A DNA stretch of 64,000 nt from contig JAHRHY010000001.1 of NCBI GenBank assembly GCA_019671135.1, positions 372,001 to 436,000 of the forward strand, written 5' to 3'. A program made the translations under genes and the position numbers. Positions within the stretch are counted from its first letter, which is position 1. Each line of letters opens with the position of its first letter. The notes beneath the pieces are model-generated. The model saw nothing but the letters and a program-made list of their open reading frames with translations, had not been told where the DNA came from and did no database searches. This document shows positions 21,136 to 33,249 of the stretch, piece after piece. This stretch comes from Linnemannia hyalina. Its lineage: Eukaryota > Mortierellomycota > Mortierellomycetes > Mortierellales > Mortierellaceae.

Positions 21136-22832
21136 TTAGGTACTATCCTGCTTATCGTGAACAGCGCGCAGCATGTTATCGCGGGTCTTCGAGTGGAGTG
21201 ATGATGCCTCCTCCTGGAGCTGGCGTGCCTGTTGGTGGATTCGTTCCCCGCGGTGGTTCAGGAACTCTTGACGGCCAGTAAGAGTCTTTTCGACCGATGT
21301 TCTCAGCTGCTCCACCTCCCTATTAAAACCAGCCGGAACCAACAGGCAAGGTTAGCTGCTACATATTCTAGCAAAGTCGGTAAGCAAAACAAAAGATGTT
21401 TAGCCCTTGACAACGTACAGAATAGCATCCATCATCTCGTCCATGGAGCTCTGGAAGATGCTCCTCAGCTCTACATAAGGAGAAACTCGATAGGACGTGA
21501 ATGTGATTAGAAAAGTCAGATAGCATGTCACGACTGTATCCTAACGAGCGTGTAGTCTAGATTGTTGTAATGAGAAACCTTACTTGTAAGACGGTCCCTG
21601 AATGCATCGGAAGAATGGGGTAGGGTGAAGGTCTGGGTCTGCTTGCGACTGCCAGACTCCTCAGTCGCTTGTTCGATGGTGCTCGTAGCTTGTTCATCAC
21701 CGACCGTCGCGCCTTGACCAACACCTAGTTCATCTCGAGGCTCGTCGTGAACCTTTTCGCCTGCCCTTCTCTGCCCGAGAACTTGACTGTCGCCCCCGAT
21801 CGTCACATCTGGATCCTCCGGCGGAAGATCCTCGAACAAGACGACCTCATCAGCGCCTGGCTCGTTCATATCCTGATCAGGCGAATATATGCCAGTCGCT
21901 CTGACATGAAGTGTAGACGATCCTTGTTCGCTCAACCCCTGGTCGCCGAAAGGCGTCTGTAGACGCGTCGAAGGGCTACGTGTCAGAGACTCGTCCATGA
22001 AGAGTTGGTCAATCTCGTTGAGTGTGTGGCGGGTTTGAGAGACGACGGACCGGGTCGACATTGTTGACGGCATCTTCTGGATTGGTTGGTTGTCGTTCTC
22101 GCTTGAGGGTGATGGCGAAAAGAGATCAATATTCTCGTTGACTTGAAGCTCTGACATCAACCATTGATCATCCTCGGATGCTGCGGCTTGCTTGCCTTTT
22201 CTCATATCAGAGTGCGAGTGATTGTGGAGAGGGGTCTTGTCCTTGATTTGAGCTTGGTGGGTGTGGGTGCGGTCGCTCGTCGTGTCACTGTCTGTAGAGC
22301 TGTCCACTCGACGAAACTTCCTGGGTAGGACGTCTGTAAAAAGCTCGTCGATTGAGGGAAGCTCAAAGTCGTCATCGTCGTCGTCATCATCATTGCCGAT
22401 GACAATGGAGGGTCTGTTTCCCACCCTGCCTCGATCTTGGTCACCAGTCCCTCCATCTCCACTGTCGCTCTTGTCCTTGTCCTTGCTTCTGCTAGCGAGA
22501 GAAAGCTTGCCATTCTGTCGCAGGTTGGTGGCGTCAGATTCGTGTTCCTGGCTGTGTCGCATCATGGACGACGAGCTGAACATAAATGGCTTCTTGGCAG
22601 TATTAGTGGCAGACGAGTTGCTGATAGAGCTTAGTCGCGCATGACTGACTGCTTGGTCAAGAGTGGTGTTGCTGTTGTCGGTGGTGTAGCGCTTGTGGAG
22701 TTCTGAGTGGGTGGTCCATGCTTTGACCTCGTGGTTGACGTTGGTCTTGTCAGCCCCGCCCGAAGAAGGGTTGTTGTTGGTGTTCGAACTCTGAGCAGAT
22801 GGTTTGGCGCGTTGGGGGTGAACTCTTCTCAT
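21136..22832 (-). CDS. Unidentified disordered protein with C-terminal coiled coil
   Basis: Exons 22832-21584, 21470-21419 and 21319-21136 join in phase to 494 aa. Residues 1-415 are mostly low complexity (Ser, Asn, Asp, Gln), with a run of eight aspartates followed by FELPSIDELFTDVLPRKFRR, a short conserved-looking motif. A second possible motif is TLNEIDQLFMDESLTRSP. The last ~80 residues are helical with heptad character (LRSIFQSSMDEMMDAILLEVEQLRTSVEKTL and a Gln/Glu-rich tail), so dimerisation is likely. I do not recognise the family. A nuclear, meiotic or kinetochore scaffold would fit such an architecture, but this is only a guess. The splice sites are standard GT-AG. Confidence 0.75.
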
Positions 22833-23630
22833 GACTGGAGACTCTTCTTGTTGGAAGAGAGGACGTTGAGAGTTGTGAGTGAGTCGTTTGTTCGTGGGAA
22901 TAGTGAAGAGTCAAAAGAGGAGATAGAGAGCCAAGACGCAAACTACTAATGCACGCCACCATTTTTTTTTGGAGGTTGGATAAGTTAATTCCTTGCAAGG
23001 TGATGTCAGTCTATGATTTATTTCCATGCACAACAGGCAATGCCGACTGTCCTGTCCCTCTCGCCCTCTTTCCAGCTCTCTCTCGCTGTCCCACTCTACG
23101 ATTTTTTTTTTCACCCACTTGGCTTTGCTTTCTTTTTTTCCTTACTTTTTTTTGCTTACGATCAAGGTATTGACCATGTGTGTTGGGTGCACTCTGCTCT
23201 TCACGACGAGTGTCCTTTGCTCATTGTCTGCTATACTGGGAGGACAACAGCCAGCTCGATGCACAACAACGTACGCATAAACACCAACAGCGCAACTCGT
23301 AGGAAAAAGACCCGCCCCGACATCGGCCAATTCAAACACAAACCCTACAAACAACAACCAAAAGCTCAATCTCGCTCTCGCTTTGTACAAACCGAGACCG
23401 ACAAAAAAAAAACCAACAACAACCAGCAAGGCGTGCAATACCAGGCATCGCCAACAACTCACGGCTTGCACCCCGCCAATTAGCAATAAAGCAGCAGTCC
23501 CTACCTACAACAACCCCCCTACAAGCTTTTACTGGTGTTCCTTCCTTAACTCATTTTTTTTCCCTTTCCACATCATAGAAAACGGAAACGAGAATACCCC
23601 CCCGAAATCGTCCAATTAGAAGCATAAAAC
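22833..23630. other. Divergent intergenic region and long leader of the 4E-BP gene
   Basis: Between the start codons of the coiled-coil gene and 4E-BP. The part from about 23270 to 23480 is A/C-rich with many CAA/ACA units and few Gs, the profile of an unstructured 5' leader. Open frames here are by-products of that bias. Confidence 0.5.
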
Positions 23631-25408
23631 ATGTCAACCAACTCCAGAGCGATCCCCCTCCCAAGCAGACGTGCTGAGCCTGGCACGCCTATTCCTTTGG
23701 ACTATGGTACCACCCCCGGTGGAACTATCTATTCGAGCACTCCCGGAGGTAAATTCTTCGTCGCCTTTCTTTTTGGGCCACTTTTACTGCACACTCTGTA
23801 CTACTACTACTACCCAGCCACATGACATGGAACACAGAGAGCATCTCAGGAACCCCAGATACAGGATGCTGTCGGTAGACAACGCTGCCGGCATGGATTA
23901 CAATTGGCCTTTTTATTATATTTTGTGTGGACATCGTAAAGAGTTTGTAGTTTTGATACGCGGTAAGCGGCAGCGGCAGAGGAGGCCCGTCCCTGTTTAC
24001 TTTTTGCCATGTTTTTGGCACTGGCATAATGTGAGGGATCAACATAACTGGACAACTCAATAGTAAACCCAGCCCAATCTTTTTGGATGGTTGCAGAGAG
24101 ATGCAATATGAACGCCTTTGCCATCTTTTTCGCCCCCCTTCCCTTGTGACATGGAACAATTGTAAAAAAAAAAAAAAGGTCAGGCTCAGGTCAGGTGGGA
24201 GTTTTGGTGGATTCGGTCGGGTCGAGTTTTTTGGACTGGATACACGGACACACATGCAGACACACCACCAACCAGACTCGTTCAATTGAATCAGGAGTAC
24301 CCAGGAAGGATGACTGGAATTTATTCACTTTCTACGCTTATTATTTTGGTGGCTACCTACGCCCTATATCTTCATCACTTTGGAGAGAACAAAGATCGAA
24401 AGACGAGATGCGCTCCTTTCTCTTTCTCTATGCAAGCATGGATACTACGAGGACCACGGGATTAGAATTGGAACGTTTTTTATTTTTATTTTTATTTTTT
24501 TTGTTGAGGGATATCGAGGATGACGACAAAGGGGATTGGGGCTTTAGGGAAAAGAGAATCGGAAATGACGAAATAAGGTGAAGGGGGAACTGCAGTGATG
24601 ATGATGGTGGTGGTGGAGGAAAAGGAGAGACATTCCTTGGTCTTCTGTAGTTACCTAGGCGGGCAGAAAGGCATCACAGGAGAGGAAGTGGTGAGGCTAC
24701 TCCTTTTCACCCTCGTTTCTACATTGCCTACCCCCTTTCTACATTTTTTTCAGCTTCATGGGGAAGAAAAGTGCGAAAGAAGAAAACAAAAAGGGAGGCG
24801 ATTCTTCAAAGGGGGGGTCATAGTAATGGACGATACATATCATACAGGACAACCCCCTCAATATCATCCCTTTTAAATGTCCACTCGATAACTAACTCTC
24901 TTACACAATCTTCAAAACAATAAACAATTAGGCACTCGAATCATTTACGACCGCAACACGTTGTTGAGTCTCCGCAACTCGCCCTTGTCGCGCACCCCTC
25001 CCGCCAAGCTCGCCTTTGTTGCCGGAGTCACAGGCGCCAGCTTGCCCCACCAGGCCGGATCCATGCACAACCGCTCCCACCTCAACGTCGAGACCCACGA
25101 CTCTGGCTCGGACGATTCTGATGAAGATTCCGATGATGAGAAGCGTAAGGCTGTCGCCAATGCCCAGGAAGAGGAGGATGCCAAGGGTAAGTCGAAGAAA
25201 GGCGTTTCTTGGTGACATTTAGAGCTCGATGTGTGTGTGTGTGTGTGTGTGTGGCATTTGTGGATTTTGGTGTAGGGGACAAATGATCAATGATCCATGA
25301 ATTAACCCCATCTCTTATTATCATGAACCATATATGATGAACTTAGCCCACGCGACCGCTTCCAAGGAGATCAAGGACGGACAGCTTTTCGACATGGATA
25401 TGGAGTAA
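23631..25408 (+). CDS. eIF4E-binding protein (4E-BP) homologue
   Basis: Exons 23631-23748, 24932-25186 and 25347-25408 give 144 aa. The N half contains the doubled TPGG pattern (T28, T37), then [11 protein letters not shown], which is the canonical eIF4E-binding motif YxxxxL-phi (Y45-L51). RNSP (S56) and RTPP (T61) follow. These four Ser/Thr-Pro contexts correspond in order to the mTORC1 sites of animal 4E-BPs. The C terminus LFDMDME (F139-M143) resembles the TOS motif (FEMDI) that recruits Raptor. An acidic Asp/Ser stretch lies between. Animal 4E-BPs are about 118 aa. By homology it represses cap-dependent initiation and is released by TOR phosphorylation. Intron 1 is 1183 nt, about ten times the local norm. 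Identity is strong from the motifs. Confidence 0.93.
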
Positions 25409-26128
25409 GAGAGAAATGAGAGATAGACCGACCCAACATGTTGTCCCCAACCAAACCATCTCTGAGCACTCCCCAACTCGACCCATCGACCATGGACGGA
25501 TTCATAAAACCCCCTCCTTCAAAAACCAACAAAAAAAAACAAGGACTTTTCTGGCTTCCCCCGCCCCCTTTCTCGACATATGTTTTTTTTTAGACCTCCG
25601 GATGACAAAAAATAAAGAAAGACACCACCGAATATCTTGATTGTAAATAACCCCCCCCCCTCAACCGTCCTTGTGGAACCAAAAAAAAAGGAAAGATCAT
25701 GCAAGCTTTATTCATCTTTGGATATAAAACAGAATTGGGAGACAGGTGTAGGGGGTCATAAAAGATGATTAGGGTGTTTGTTGGCAAGGTGGGGTTTCCA
25801 GTCGGATTGTCTCTTTTTTTAATGGTACAACACAGAAGAAGGGAGTGAGCAAACAAAAAAAGAAAAACGCAAAGAAAAAAAAAAGAAAAAACAGCTGAAA
25901 AAAAGGAAAAAAGCTTTGGGTTGAAGAGGTGATTATGCTATTTGAAAAAGAAGATACTACATGACGGAGGAGAAGGAGAGTGAGAAGATGGGATAGGGGG
26001 AGTTTGCTGGTGGTGGATCATTCAGTGGGCTGGAGTGGTACGTAAAAGTAAAAGAAAAGCGACAAAAAAAACAAAGCTAAACGAAAAACAAAGAAAAAAG
26101 TCCTATTATACAAAAGGGAGATAGAGAC
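25409..26128. other. Convergent 3' region between 4E-BP and MUB1
   Basis: A/T homopolymer-rich 3' ends of two convergent genes. AATAAA-like signals occur on the plus strand near 25612. No gene is seen. Confidence 0.55.
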
Positions 26129-29044
26129 CTAAGGAGCAGTGGGTGCATCCTTAGCCATATGGCGAGAGTAAGACCACTCATCACGGCGCTGCAGGGCCTG
26201 CTGGCTAGGGAGATCCGAGGACGATCCATGGTGACCATGGCTAGACGAGGACGAAGAGGACGAAGCCGACTGCTCGGGGGACATGAGCTTTCGAACCTTG
26301 AAGTCTCTCAGACTCGACGACGATTCGGACTTGGCAAAGTCCGATCGACTGCCATCCACAGTGATCGACGACGAAGATCCCAATGACGATCCGGCAGAGA
26401 AACGGCTCTCGACAGGTGAGACGGGAAGAGGGCCCGAGATCTCGGTAGACGAAAGCGACATTGTCGTCGATAACGTGGACAAGTCCTGCGTCAACATGGG
26501 GACCGACAAGCTCGAAGTCGAGTGTGAACCCGACTCAAGCATAGAGGAATCGTCATCGTCCGAGTCAAGGTCAGATCGGCGTCTTGAGGTTCCATGTCTG
26601 TGAGTCTCTGATCCTCGTCCAGACCGGGACGCACCAGTCGACTGGGGCACAGGGCCGTAGAGAGGTTGTTGGCTATGAGGAGGCATGGCCAAGGGCATCA
26701 CAGGAGCGCGGCCTGGGGCAGGTCGACCAGCGACGTTGTGGGAGCCAGACGACGGTCCTTGAGCGCCACTACGAAGCAGCTCTTGCTGTCGTTGGTACCG
26801 GGCAAAGTGTTCTCTGGCGTGGAACGAAAATTGGCGCTTAGCCTCAGCTTGGTTGTGGGGAGGGAAATATTGCTGGAACTGGGCATGCAAATGCTGGGCA
26901 AGCTCGTTATGCTGGCCAGGGTGAAGTGCCACCTGCTGGACGAAACGTTGGGCGAGCTGCTCAGGGGTGGGAGAGTCTGGGGAGATACCAAGGTGAGGAG
27001 CGAGCTCTGAACGAAGTGTGGGCATGATAGGTGCCGTCGATGGATGGGGCGTGCTCATGGATCGCTGGGGTGTACGATGGAGGTGATGGTGAGCGATGGG
27101 ACTGGGACCAACTTGACCGGGCATCATCTGCTGTGGATTGAACGGGCGGCGGTCCAGAGGAGCGGCCTGTTGAGGTTGTCTCTCCATAGACTGCAAGGGT
27201 TCCGGAGATCCTTGGAGACGACGAGGAGAAACCTGCTGATGACTCCGCTCTGACTGCTGGTTCTGGTGGTGATGCTGCAGTTGATGATGTTGTGGTGGCT
27301 GCTGGTGCTGGTGGTACGGCTGGGAATGACGCTGAGGCAAGGGCTGCTGCGGCTGAGGGTGCATAGTTGGGTGCCGCGCCTGTTGCTGTGGCTGCTGGGG
27401 CTGAGGTTGTGGCTGAGGCACATGTTGCTGTAATGGTCCCTGCTGTGGCTGCTGTGGCTGTGGCGTTGGCACCTGCTGTTGGTGTTGGGACGAAGTGCCA
27501 GGACGGCTTGTCGAAGGCGCCATCAAGTGGCTGTAGGGCGATGGAGTGGTCGAAGAAGATGCTGCAGGGTTCAACAGGTGAGCAGGAGCCTGTTGGTGGT
27601 GGTGGGATTGTTGCATCTGGCTGACGTGGTGACCGTGGTTGCTTCCACCATCGCCTCCGCCAATCATCCGTGCGCCATTGGCTCCTGCAGCGGCGAGCGA
27701 AGCCAGGCCATTGTTCTCCAAGAGGTTGGGATTGCCGTCGGGTTGATCCTGGAGGTCTGCAGGAGGGGGTGGGGGTGGTGGGGCTGGAGGCAAATCCGTA
27801 CCAAACGAAGTCGAAACGCCCATTGTCTCTGCCTTCTTCTCAATACACCACCAGCGATGTCCTTCGTTCCAAGCCTTGCTCTGGCACTGCTTGCTGCAAT
27901 ACTTGGCCTTGCGGCAACGGCGACACTTTGCAAACTCCCGGGGCTTGGTCTCCCACTTGCCGCAACCAGTGTAGGCACATTGACGAATGCCCTTCCTTGT
28001 GTCGTCCTTGCGGCAAGCATTTCGCATGATGACTCCTGCCCAGTACTGGATCTCCAGGGGGTGCATTGTCCTGTGGGTGAATTTTTCCACGATCGCAAAG
28101 ACATTGGAGCCGGACTCGGTGTGGAACGATGAACGCAGTGAAGGGTACTTTGAGAGGTAGGCAAGAAGCTGGAGTGAATGCAGAATGTCGTCCTCGCGGT
28201 AAAAGAACTGTTGTGGTCGTGCCTCGCCTGTGGCTCCGTCCTGTGCTATTGACCGCGCATCATCGGGATGGGATGCATCTTGGGCGGCCTGTCCGGCTTC
28301 TGGAACACTGTGTGGATAATGAACTGGGTGCTGCGCCGAAGGGGGTGTAGGAAGATTGGCTGTGGAGGGGGCGATGGATCCTGTGGTAACTGATGTGGAT
28401 GTGGATGCCAAGGAAGGCGCAGTGAGGGAGGCGGAGGAGTGTGCGGACGAGGCCGAGTCGTTGGAGTTGTCGTGGCCGGAATCTTGCCGGAGGAGCCCCG
28501 CTTCTTCAGTCATGGGGCCGCCAAAGGGTTGTGTTGACGTCGAGTGGGTCTGAGTCAGCATGGGAGCATTGGTATCGCCATCGGTGATAAGGGGCTGTGA
28601 TTGTTGTTGTGCTGCCTCTGCTCTGCGCAAAAGCCGCCGCCGCTCGTTTTCGTCGCTGACTGACTTGAGGACGGCAAAGAAGCTCTCGAGGACGTTGACG
28701 ATCACGGGGACCATTCCTGCCTGGACGACCCGCTTGCGAATGTGTTCAGTCCCCCTTACTCCGATGTTGACGACACATTGGAAGGCGAGAGTCCATTTGA
28801 GACCGTTCTTGCGATCGTTGACTTTGGTATTCTTGAGAATGGTAACGAGGCGCTCGAGTCCTCCGTCGCGTGTGATGTATTCTCGGATGGTGGGGGTTGA
28901 GCCGGTGAGGTAGGCGAGGTTGGTCAGAGTGTTAATTATGGGAATATAGTCTGTACAGTCTAGTGCACGTCTGTCGTATATGGAGCTTGTGATACAGATG
29001 GCGGCTCTGTTCTGTCCTGGAAATGAAAAATTGGGTTCCCTCAT
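26129..29044 (-). CDS. MUB1: MYND-finger protein MUB1/SamB
   Basis: Single 971-codon frame. The start MREPNFSFPGQNRAAICITSSIYDRRALDCTDYIPIINTL and the armadillo-like region to about residue 130 are the SamB/MUB1 signature. A Ser/Thr-rich linker precedes ILHSLQLLAYLSKYPSLRSSF, the YWAGVIMRNACRKDD segment and a MYND zinc finger at about 355-400 (CAYTGCGKWETKPREFAKCRRCRKAKYC...C...H...C). The C-terminal half is extremely Gln/His/Pro-rich, then Ser-rich. In yeast Mub1 works with the E3 ligase Ubr2 to ubiquitinate the proteasome-gene activator Rpn4. In Aspergillus SamB affects hyphal morphogenesis. The absence of introns contrasts with most neighbours. All zinc ligands appear intact. Confidence 0.93.
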   Translation of the reverse strand: MREPNFSFPGQNRAAICITSSIYDRRALDCTDYIPIINTLTNLAYLTGSTPTIREYITRDGGLERLVTILKNTKVNDRKNGLKWTLAFQCVVNIGVRGTEHIRKRVVQAGMVPVIVNVLESFFAVLKSVSDENERRRLLRRAEAAQQQSQPLITDGDTNAPMLTQTHSTSTQPFGGPMTEEAGLLRQDSGHDNSNDSASSAHSSASLTAPSLASTSTSVTTGSIAPSTANLPTPPSAQHPVHYPHSVPEAGQAAQDASHPDDARSIAQDGATGEARPQQFFYREDDILHSLQLLAYLSKYPSLRSSFHTESGSNVFAIVEKFTHRTMHPLEIQYWAGVIMRNACRKDDTRKGIRQCAYTGCGKWETKPREFAKCRRCRKAKYCSKQCQSKAWNEGHRWWCIEKKAETMGVSTSFGTDLPPAPPPPPPPADLQDQPDGNPNLLENNGLASLAAAGANGARMIGGGDGGSNHGHHVSQMQQSHHHQQAPAHLLNPAASSSTTPSPYSHLMAPSTSRPGTSSQHQQQVPTPQPQQPQQGPLQQHVPQPQPQPQQPQQQARHPTMHPQPQQPLPQRHSQPYHQHQQPPQHHQLQHHHQNQQSERSHQQVSPRRLQGSPEPLQSMERQPQQAAPLDRRPFNPQQMMPGQVGPSPIAHHHLHRTPQRSMSTPHPSTAPIMPTLRSELAPHLGISPDSPTPEQLAQRFVQQVALHPGQHNELAQHLHAQFQQYFPPHNQAEAKRQFSFHAREHFARYQRQQELLRSGAQGPSSGSHNVAGRPAPGRAPVMPLAMPPHSQQPLYGPVPQSTGASRSGRGSETHRHGTSRRRSDLDSDDDDSSMLESGSHSTSSLSVPMLTQDLSTLSTTMSLSSTEISGPLPVSPVESRFSAGSSLGSSSSITVDGSRSDFAKSESSSSLRDFKVRKLMSPEQSASSSSSSSSHGHHGSSSDLPSQQALQRRDEWSYSRHMAKDAPTAP

Positions 29045-31088
29045 CGTCTATTAAGAGGGAAGATTGGAGGGATTGGAAGAAAGGGGAAAAGTGGAATCAA
29101 TGGATGAAAGAGAGAAGGAAAGAAAGGTATTGGTTAGGAGAGGCTGTTGTTGCTGTTGGACTGGCTACTTGTAGTTTAATTGTGGAGGATGGTTGCTGTT
29201 CGGTAAAGGAAAGACTGGGCGTCATGCAGAGAGAAGGGAAGAGGGAGAAGGGAAAGGGAAGCAGGAAGAGGGGTGCCTTACAAGGTATGGGGCGCAACGA
29301 GGAGGGTGTTTGTTGTGTGTGGAGTGTGAAGTGCAGGAGTTGTTGTTGTTGTTGCTGTTGCGATTATATTAGCGGGGTCAGGACGGAGTCAAGGAGGAGT
29401 GCGCCAAGGAGAGAGAAGGCTTGTCAGAGGGGGAGTTTTAAGGAGAAGAAGGGGCTTTGTAGAGAGAGAAACTGAGGTTGGGGAACAAAGAGGTGGTGGG
29501 CTGTGTGGCGATGACAAGTGTGAGAGAGATAGAGAGAGAGTGAGAGTGGGAAAAAGAGTAGAGAGAGAGAGAGAGAGAGTAAGGAGTGAGTGAGTTGCAG
29601 AGTTGTTGTCAATGTGTTTGATGAGAGAAAGAATTGTTATGAAGTGAAGAAGGGTTTATTGACGTGGTGGTGGTGGAGTACGAATAAGAAGGGGTAAAAG
29701 GGCAGAAAGGGAAAACAATGAAAAGGAAAAAGAAGAAAGAGAAGGAAACAAAACGATGTCATATATCACATAAAACAGCAGAAATGATATTCGGCCAAGA
29801 CACACAGGTGCTGAGTGAGTGGGAACAAAGGAGAGATAATGATGATAAAGTACAGTACACGATCGCATTTCAAAATTAGAAAAAGAAAAAAAAAAAAAAA
29901 AGGGAGGGGAGGAGAGGAGAGACAGAGGTCGACAACACACACTTAGCATGGAGACGATGGTGTGAAATGTGAATCTCAGATGTGCACAGCCCACTCAATC
30001 AAATCAAGACATGCAAAGCAAAAGGCTAAAACTCCTCTGTTGAATGTTTTACTTTACTTTCCTTATGTCCTTTTCCCCTTAGCACCCTCTCCAACTTAAC
30101 TTAATTCTTTTCTTTTCTCCGCGCACCATTGCTGCATTTCTCTTCTCTTTTCTCTCCTCTTCTCCTTCTTCCTTTTTGTTCTCTTGGATCCCACCCTTTT
30201 ATGTATCATGTTGATAGCGTGTGTCCAGTGGAAATGAAATGGTATTGTATTTTTGAATGCTTGCATGTCTGTCCGTATGCCATCGATGCAATGCTTGTCC
30301 CTTTTGGATTTTCGGGCCAGCTCTCTTACCCTCCTTTTGCCGGGTAGCAAATGGCTCGGTCGAAGAAGGAAAGAAGAAAAAAGGTCCTTCAAGTGGGGCG
30401 GAGTGCACACAAACACACATACACATACTGGCCATCATCATGATCACCGTCACTGTCATCTCGTCCTTCTCTCTGTTGTCCCCCGTACTTCCTTCCTCAC
30501 TTATCCCCTGCACCTACCACCTAGCCACACGAAAACATTTCATCATCAGCATCATCGGTCCCGTATGCACACCATAACCCTGTTTCTTCTCAAACCCGTC
30601 TGGATATAGATTAACTGCTGTGTAGTTGTCACCAAAAGATAAAAATAACATCACATCCTTAATTAACATACTTTGGAAGAGGTCGCGTTTCGAAGAACGC
30701 GGATATGAATAAGCCACCTACTCTCAACCTTCACAAGGCTTCCTTAAAACTCTTGCACAACCACACCCAAGAGGACCCTGGACGTTGACCTCCACAAAGA
30801 GTGCAAGCAAGGGATGTCAAAAGGAAAGACAAAAGTGGACAAAATAGATACCAATCACAGATACACAAAATAAAGAGAAGAAAGGGAAAAAAAAGAAGCC
30901 TAAAACCACGAAGAGCAATCCCAAGTCTACACGGACACGGCGTGAGTGAATAGTCGCCGTCCAAACATAAAGGTGAACAAAAGAGTGGATGCTCAGAAAG
31001 AGAGACATCGAAAGCAGAGACAGGTCATCAAAAGGGGAGCACGAGCAACAAACAGTAACGACGTGGTAAGAACGACAAGATTGGTAGG

Positions 31089-31131
<43 letters not shown>

Positions 31132-31132
31132 T
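31089..31132. repeat. (GT)n microsatellite
   Basis: About 20 TG dinucleotide units, interrupted once near the end by TATG. Confidence 0.9.
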
Positions 31133-32243
31133 GTCGGCGACCCGTGGGTGGGAGGCAAGGGCAATTGAAAGAGAGAGGATGTGGCACGCCCATGTGCAAG
31201 ATTGATCAATGGCCCTTTTAGTCGGTCGATATAGGTCTTTTATCCATCGCCCCTTTGTGGCCAAGACAGAGACAAAGACAAAGAACGATGCAAAGCAAAG
31301 CAAAGGAAAGAGAACGAAAGCAAGAAAGTAAAAGAAGAGATGCGGCATCGGGAAAAAAACACAAGCGAAAAATGGTGCACCGCCCAATCAACAGTAACAA
31401 CAAATACATCAGCCATGACACACACACAAGCACGAACAGTAGTTATGGAGTACGGGAAGGAAAAAAAAAAGACTTATATTGTTCAGCTTGGACCCCAAAC
31501 AGTCATGACACTTTTTGCAATACCACCCAAACACTATCATCCCTCCATGGTGGTCAGCCCATATTTCGTTTTGCTTAAACGATATTTTTAACAACAGAAA
31601 CGTGAACCTTGTTGACAATGGTCAATACACAAATAAAAATGTGTGGTGATTGAATGAAGTGGTAGCGTCTTCTTTGTTTGTCGGCTGTGTATGTGGATGT
31701 ATGTATGTGTGGATGTATGGATTGAGATTTAGGGGCGGAAACACAAACACAGAAGAGAGAGAGACAGGGAGAGAGAGAGGGAGAGGGAAAGAGAGAGAGC
31801 ACAAAGGGAAGAAGGGCCTACAGTAGCGTCTTATTACTGCTTGCAAAGGCGTGTATTGGAAAGGGGGAACAGAATGAGGCAGTGCTCGGACAGAAAAGGG
31901 GAAGGGAAGGACACAAGGCGGAAAGGAGAGTCAGTGAAGGGGAAAAGGTGGAAGGAGGAAGAGAGCGGGAGTTGAGTTGCAGTTCTTACCTATTGTGTAT
32001 TTGGTTACTGTATGTGGTAGTCGCGGATCAAAAGAGAGGCAAAAGGAAGAAAATGAGATTCAGGGTGGATCGAATGGAGAAAGAAGACGCGTTCTTGGAT
32101 GTGAACGTGTGAATGTGAGTGAGTGAATGAATGAGGCTGTGTGTGGGAAGGGATTGGGTAAAAAATAAAGGAGAAAGGAGAGAAGTGGGTAAAAATGTAA
32201 TGAATGAGGAAGGTATATGGAGGAGAGTGAGAGAAAGGAGTTA

Positions 32244-32270
32244 GGGTAAGGTAAGGTAAGGTAAGGTAAA
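32244..32270. repeat. (GGTAA)n pentanucleotide repeat
   Basis: Five head-to-tail GGTAA units followed by degenerate GGTAA/GGTAAAG copies to about 32290. Confidence 0.85.
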
Positions 32271-33198
32271 AGAGGGTAAAGGAAGGTAAGAGGAAGGAGA
32301 GTGGAGTTAGAGAGTGAGGGAAGGTGGGGTAGAGTGGAATGAGGACGAAGGAGTGATGGCGGTAGGAGTCAAGGCAAGGAAGAAGAAGGGGAGGGAGGGG
32401 AAAGAGCTTAATGGGAGATGGGTGATGCAAGAAAGAGAGGTCGAGGAAGTCGAGTGAGGGGTATGAGTCGGAGGCAGCGGTGGGGGGAAAGGCAAAAGAG
32501 GAAACGAACAGAAAAGAAAAGAGCAAAAGGTTAAAAGGGAGGCGGAAATAAAAATAATAAAGAAAGGTGGAGTTTGCTTTGCTTTCTTGTCTTGAAGGTT
32601 TATTTTTACGACAAGAAGGAAAGGGAACGAAGCAAATAAGGAAGAGAGTGAATGAAAGATGCATACAACAAACACAAGTGGCAGTGAAAAAAATAACAAA
32701 GGTACATGCACGACACAAAAACAATGTAAAGACGAGGAGACACGGCATATCACATCTCATACAACACAAGGAGGGACATGGAAAAGGGGATAGGTGCAAT
32801 GACATGATGTGCAATGTTCATGATGCATGGGTATATATACAACTAAAAGGACAGGTACCCTTTGGGATGGAGCTCATGAGATGCATGCTCTACATGTACA
32901 TCAACTACATCACTCTCCTTGGACGTGATCACTGAAACTAACGCGTCGAATTAAGCTCCTATACAAACATACAAACCACGCCAATTTTGATCATCGAGTC
33001 CCAACCAACTTGTCGCCTGACACACACACACACACACTCTCTCTCTTTCTTTTTTTCTTCTCTTTCTCCAATGTCCTCCATTCCATCCACCATCTGCCAC
33101 GCTAATTTTTTTTCTTGCTCGGTATTTGGCATTGGTACAGGCGTTTGACATGATTTTTACTGAGTCGAAGCTGTTTGTTGTTTGATGTGTTGCGCCTT

Positions 33199-33215
33199 CT
33201 CTCTATCTCTCTCTC

Positions 33216-33248
<33 letters not shown>

Positions 33249-33249
33249 G
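33199..33249. repeat. (CT)n microsatellite
   Basis: CT dinucleotide tract with occasional CTAT interruptions. Confidence 0.85.

Noticed and set aside
32005..32814. 269-codon minus-strand frame in the gene desert
   Set aside because: Composed of Ser/Phe/Leu/Pro from CT-rich DNA with no domain, and overlapping frames show the same bias.
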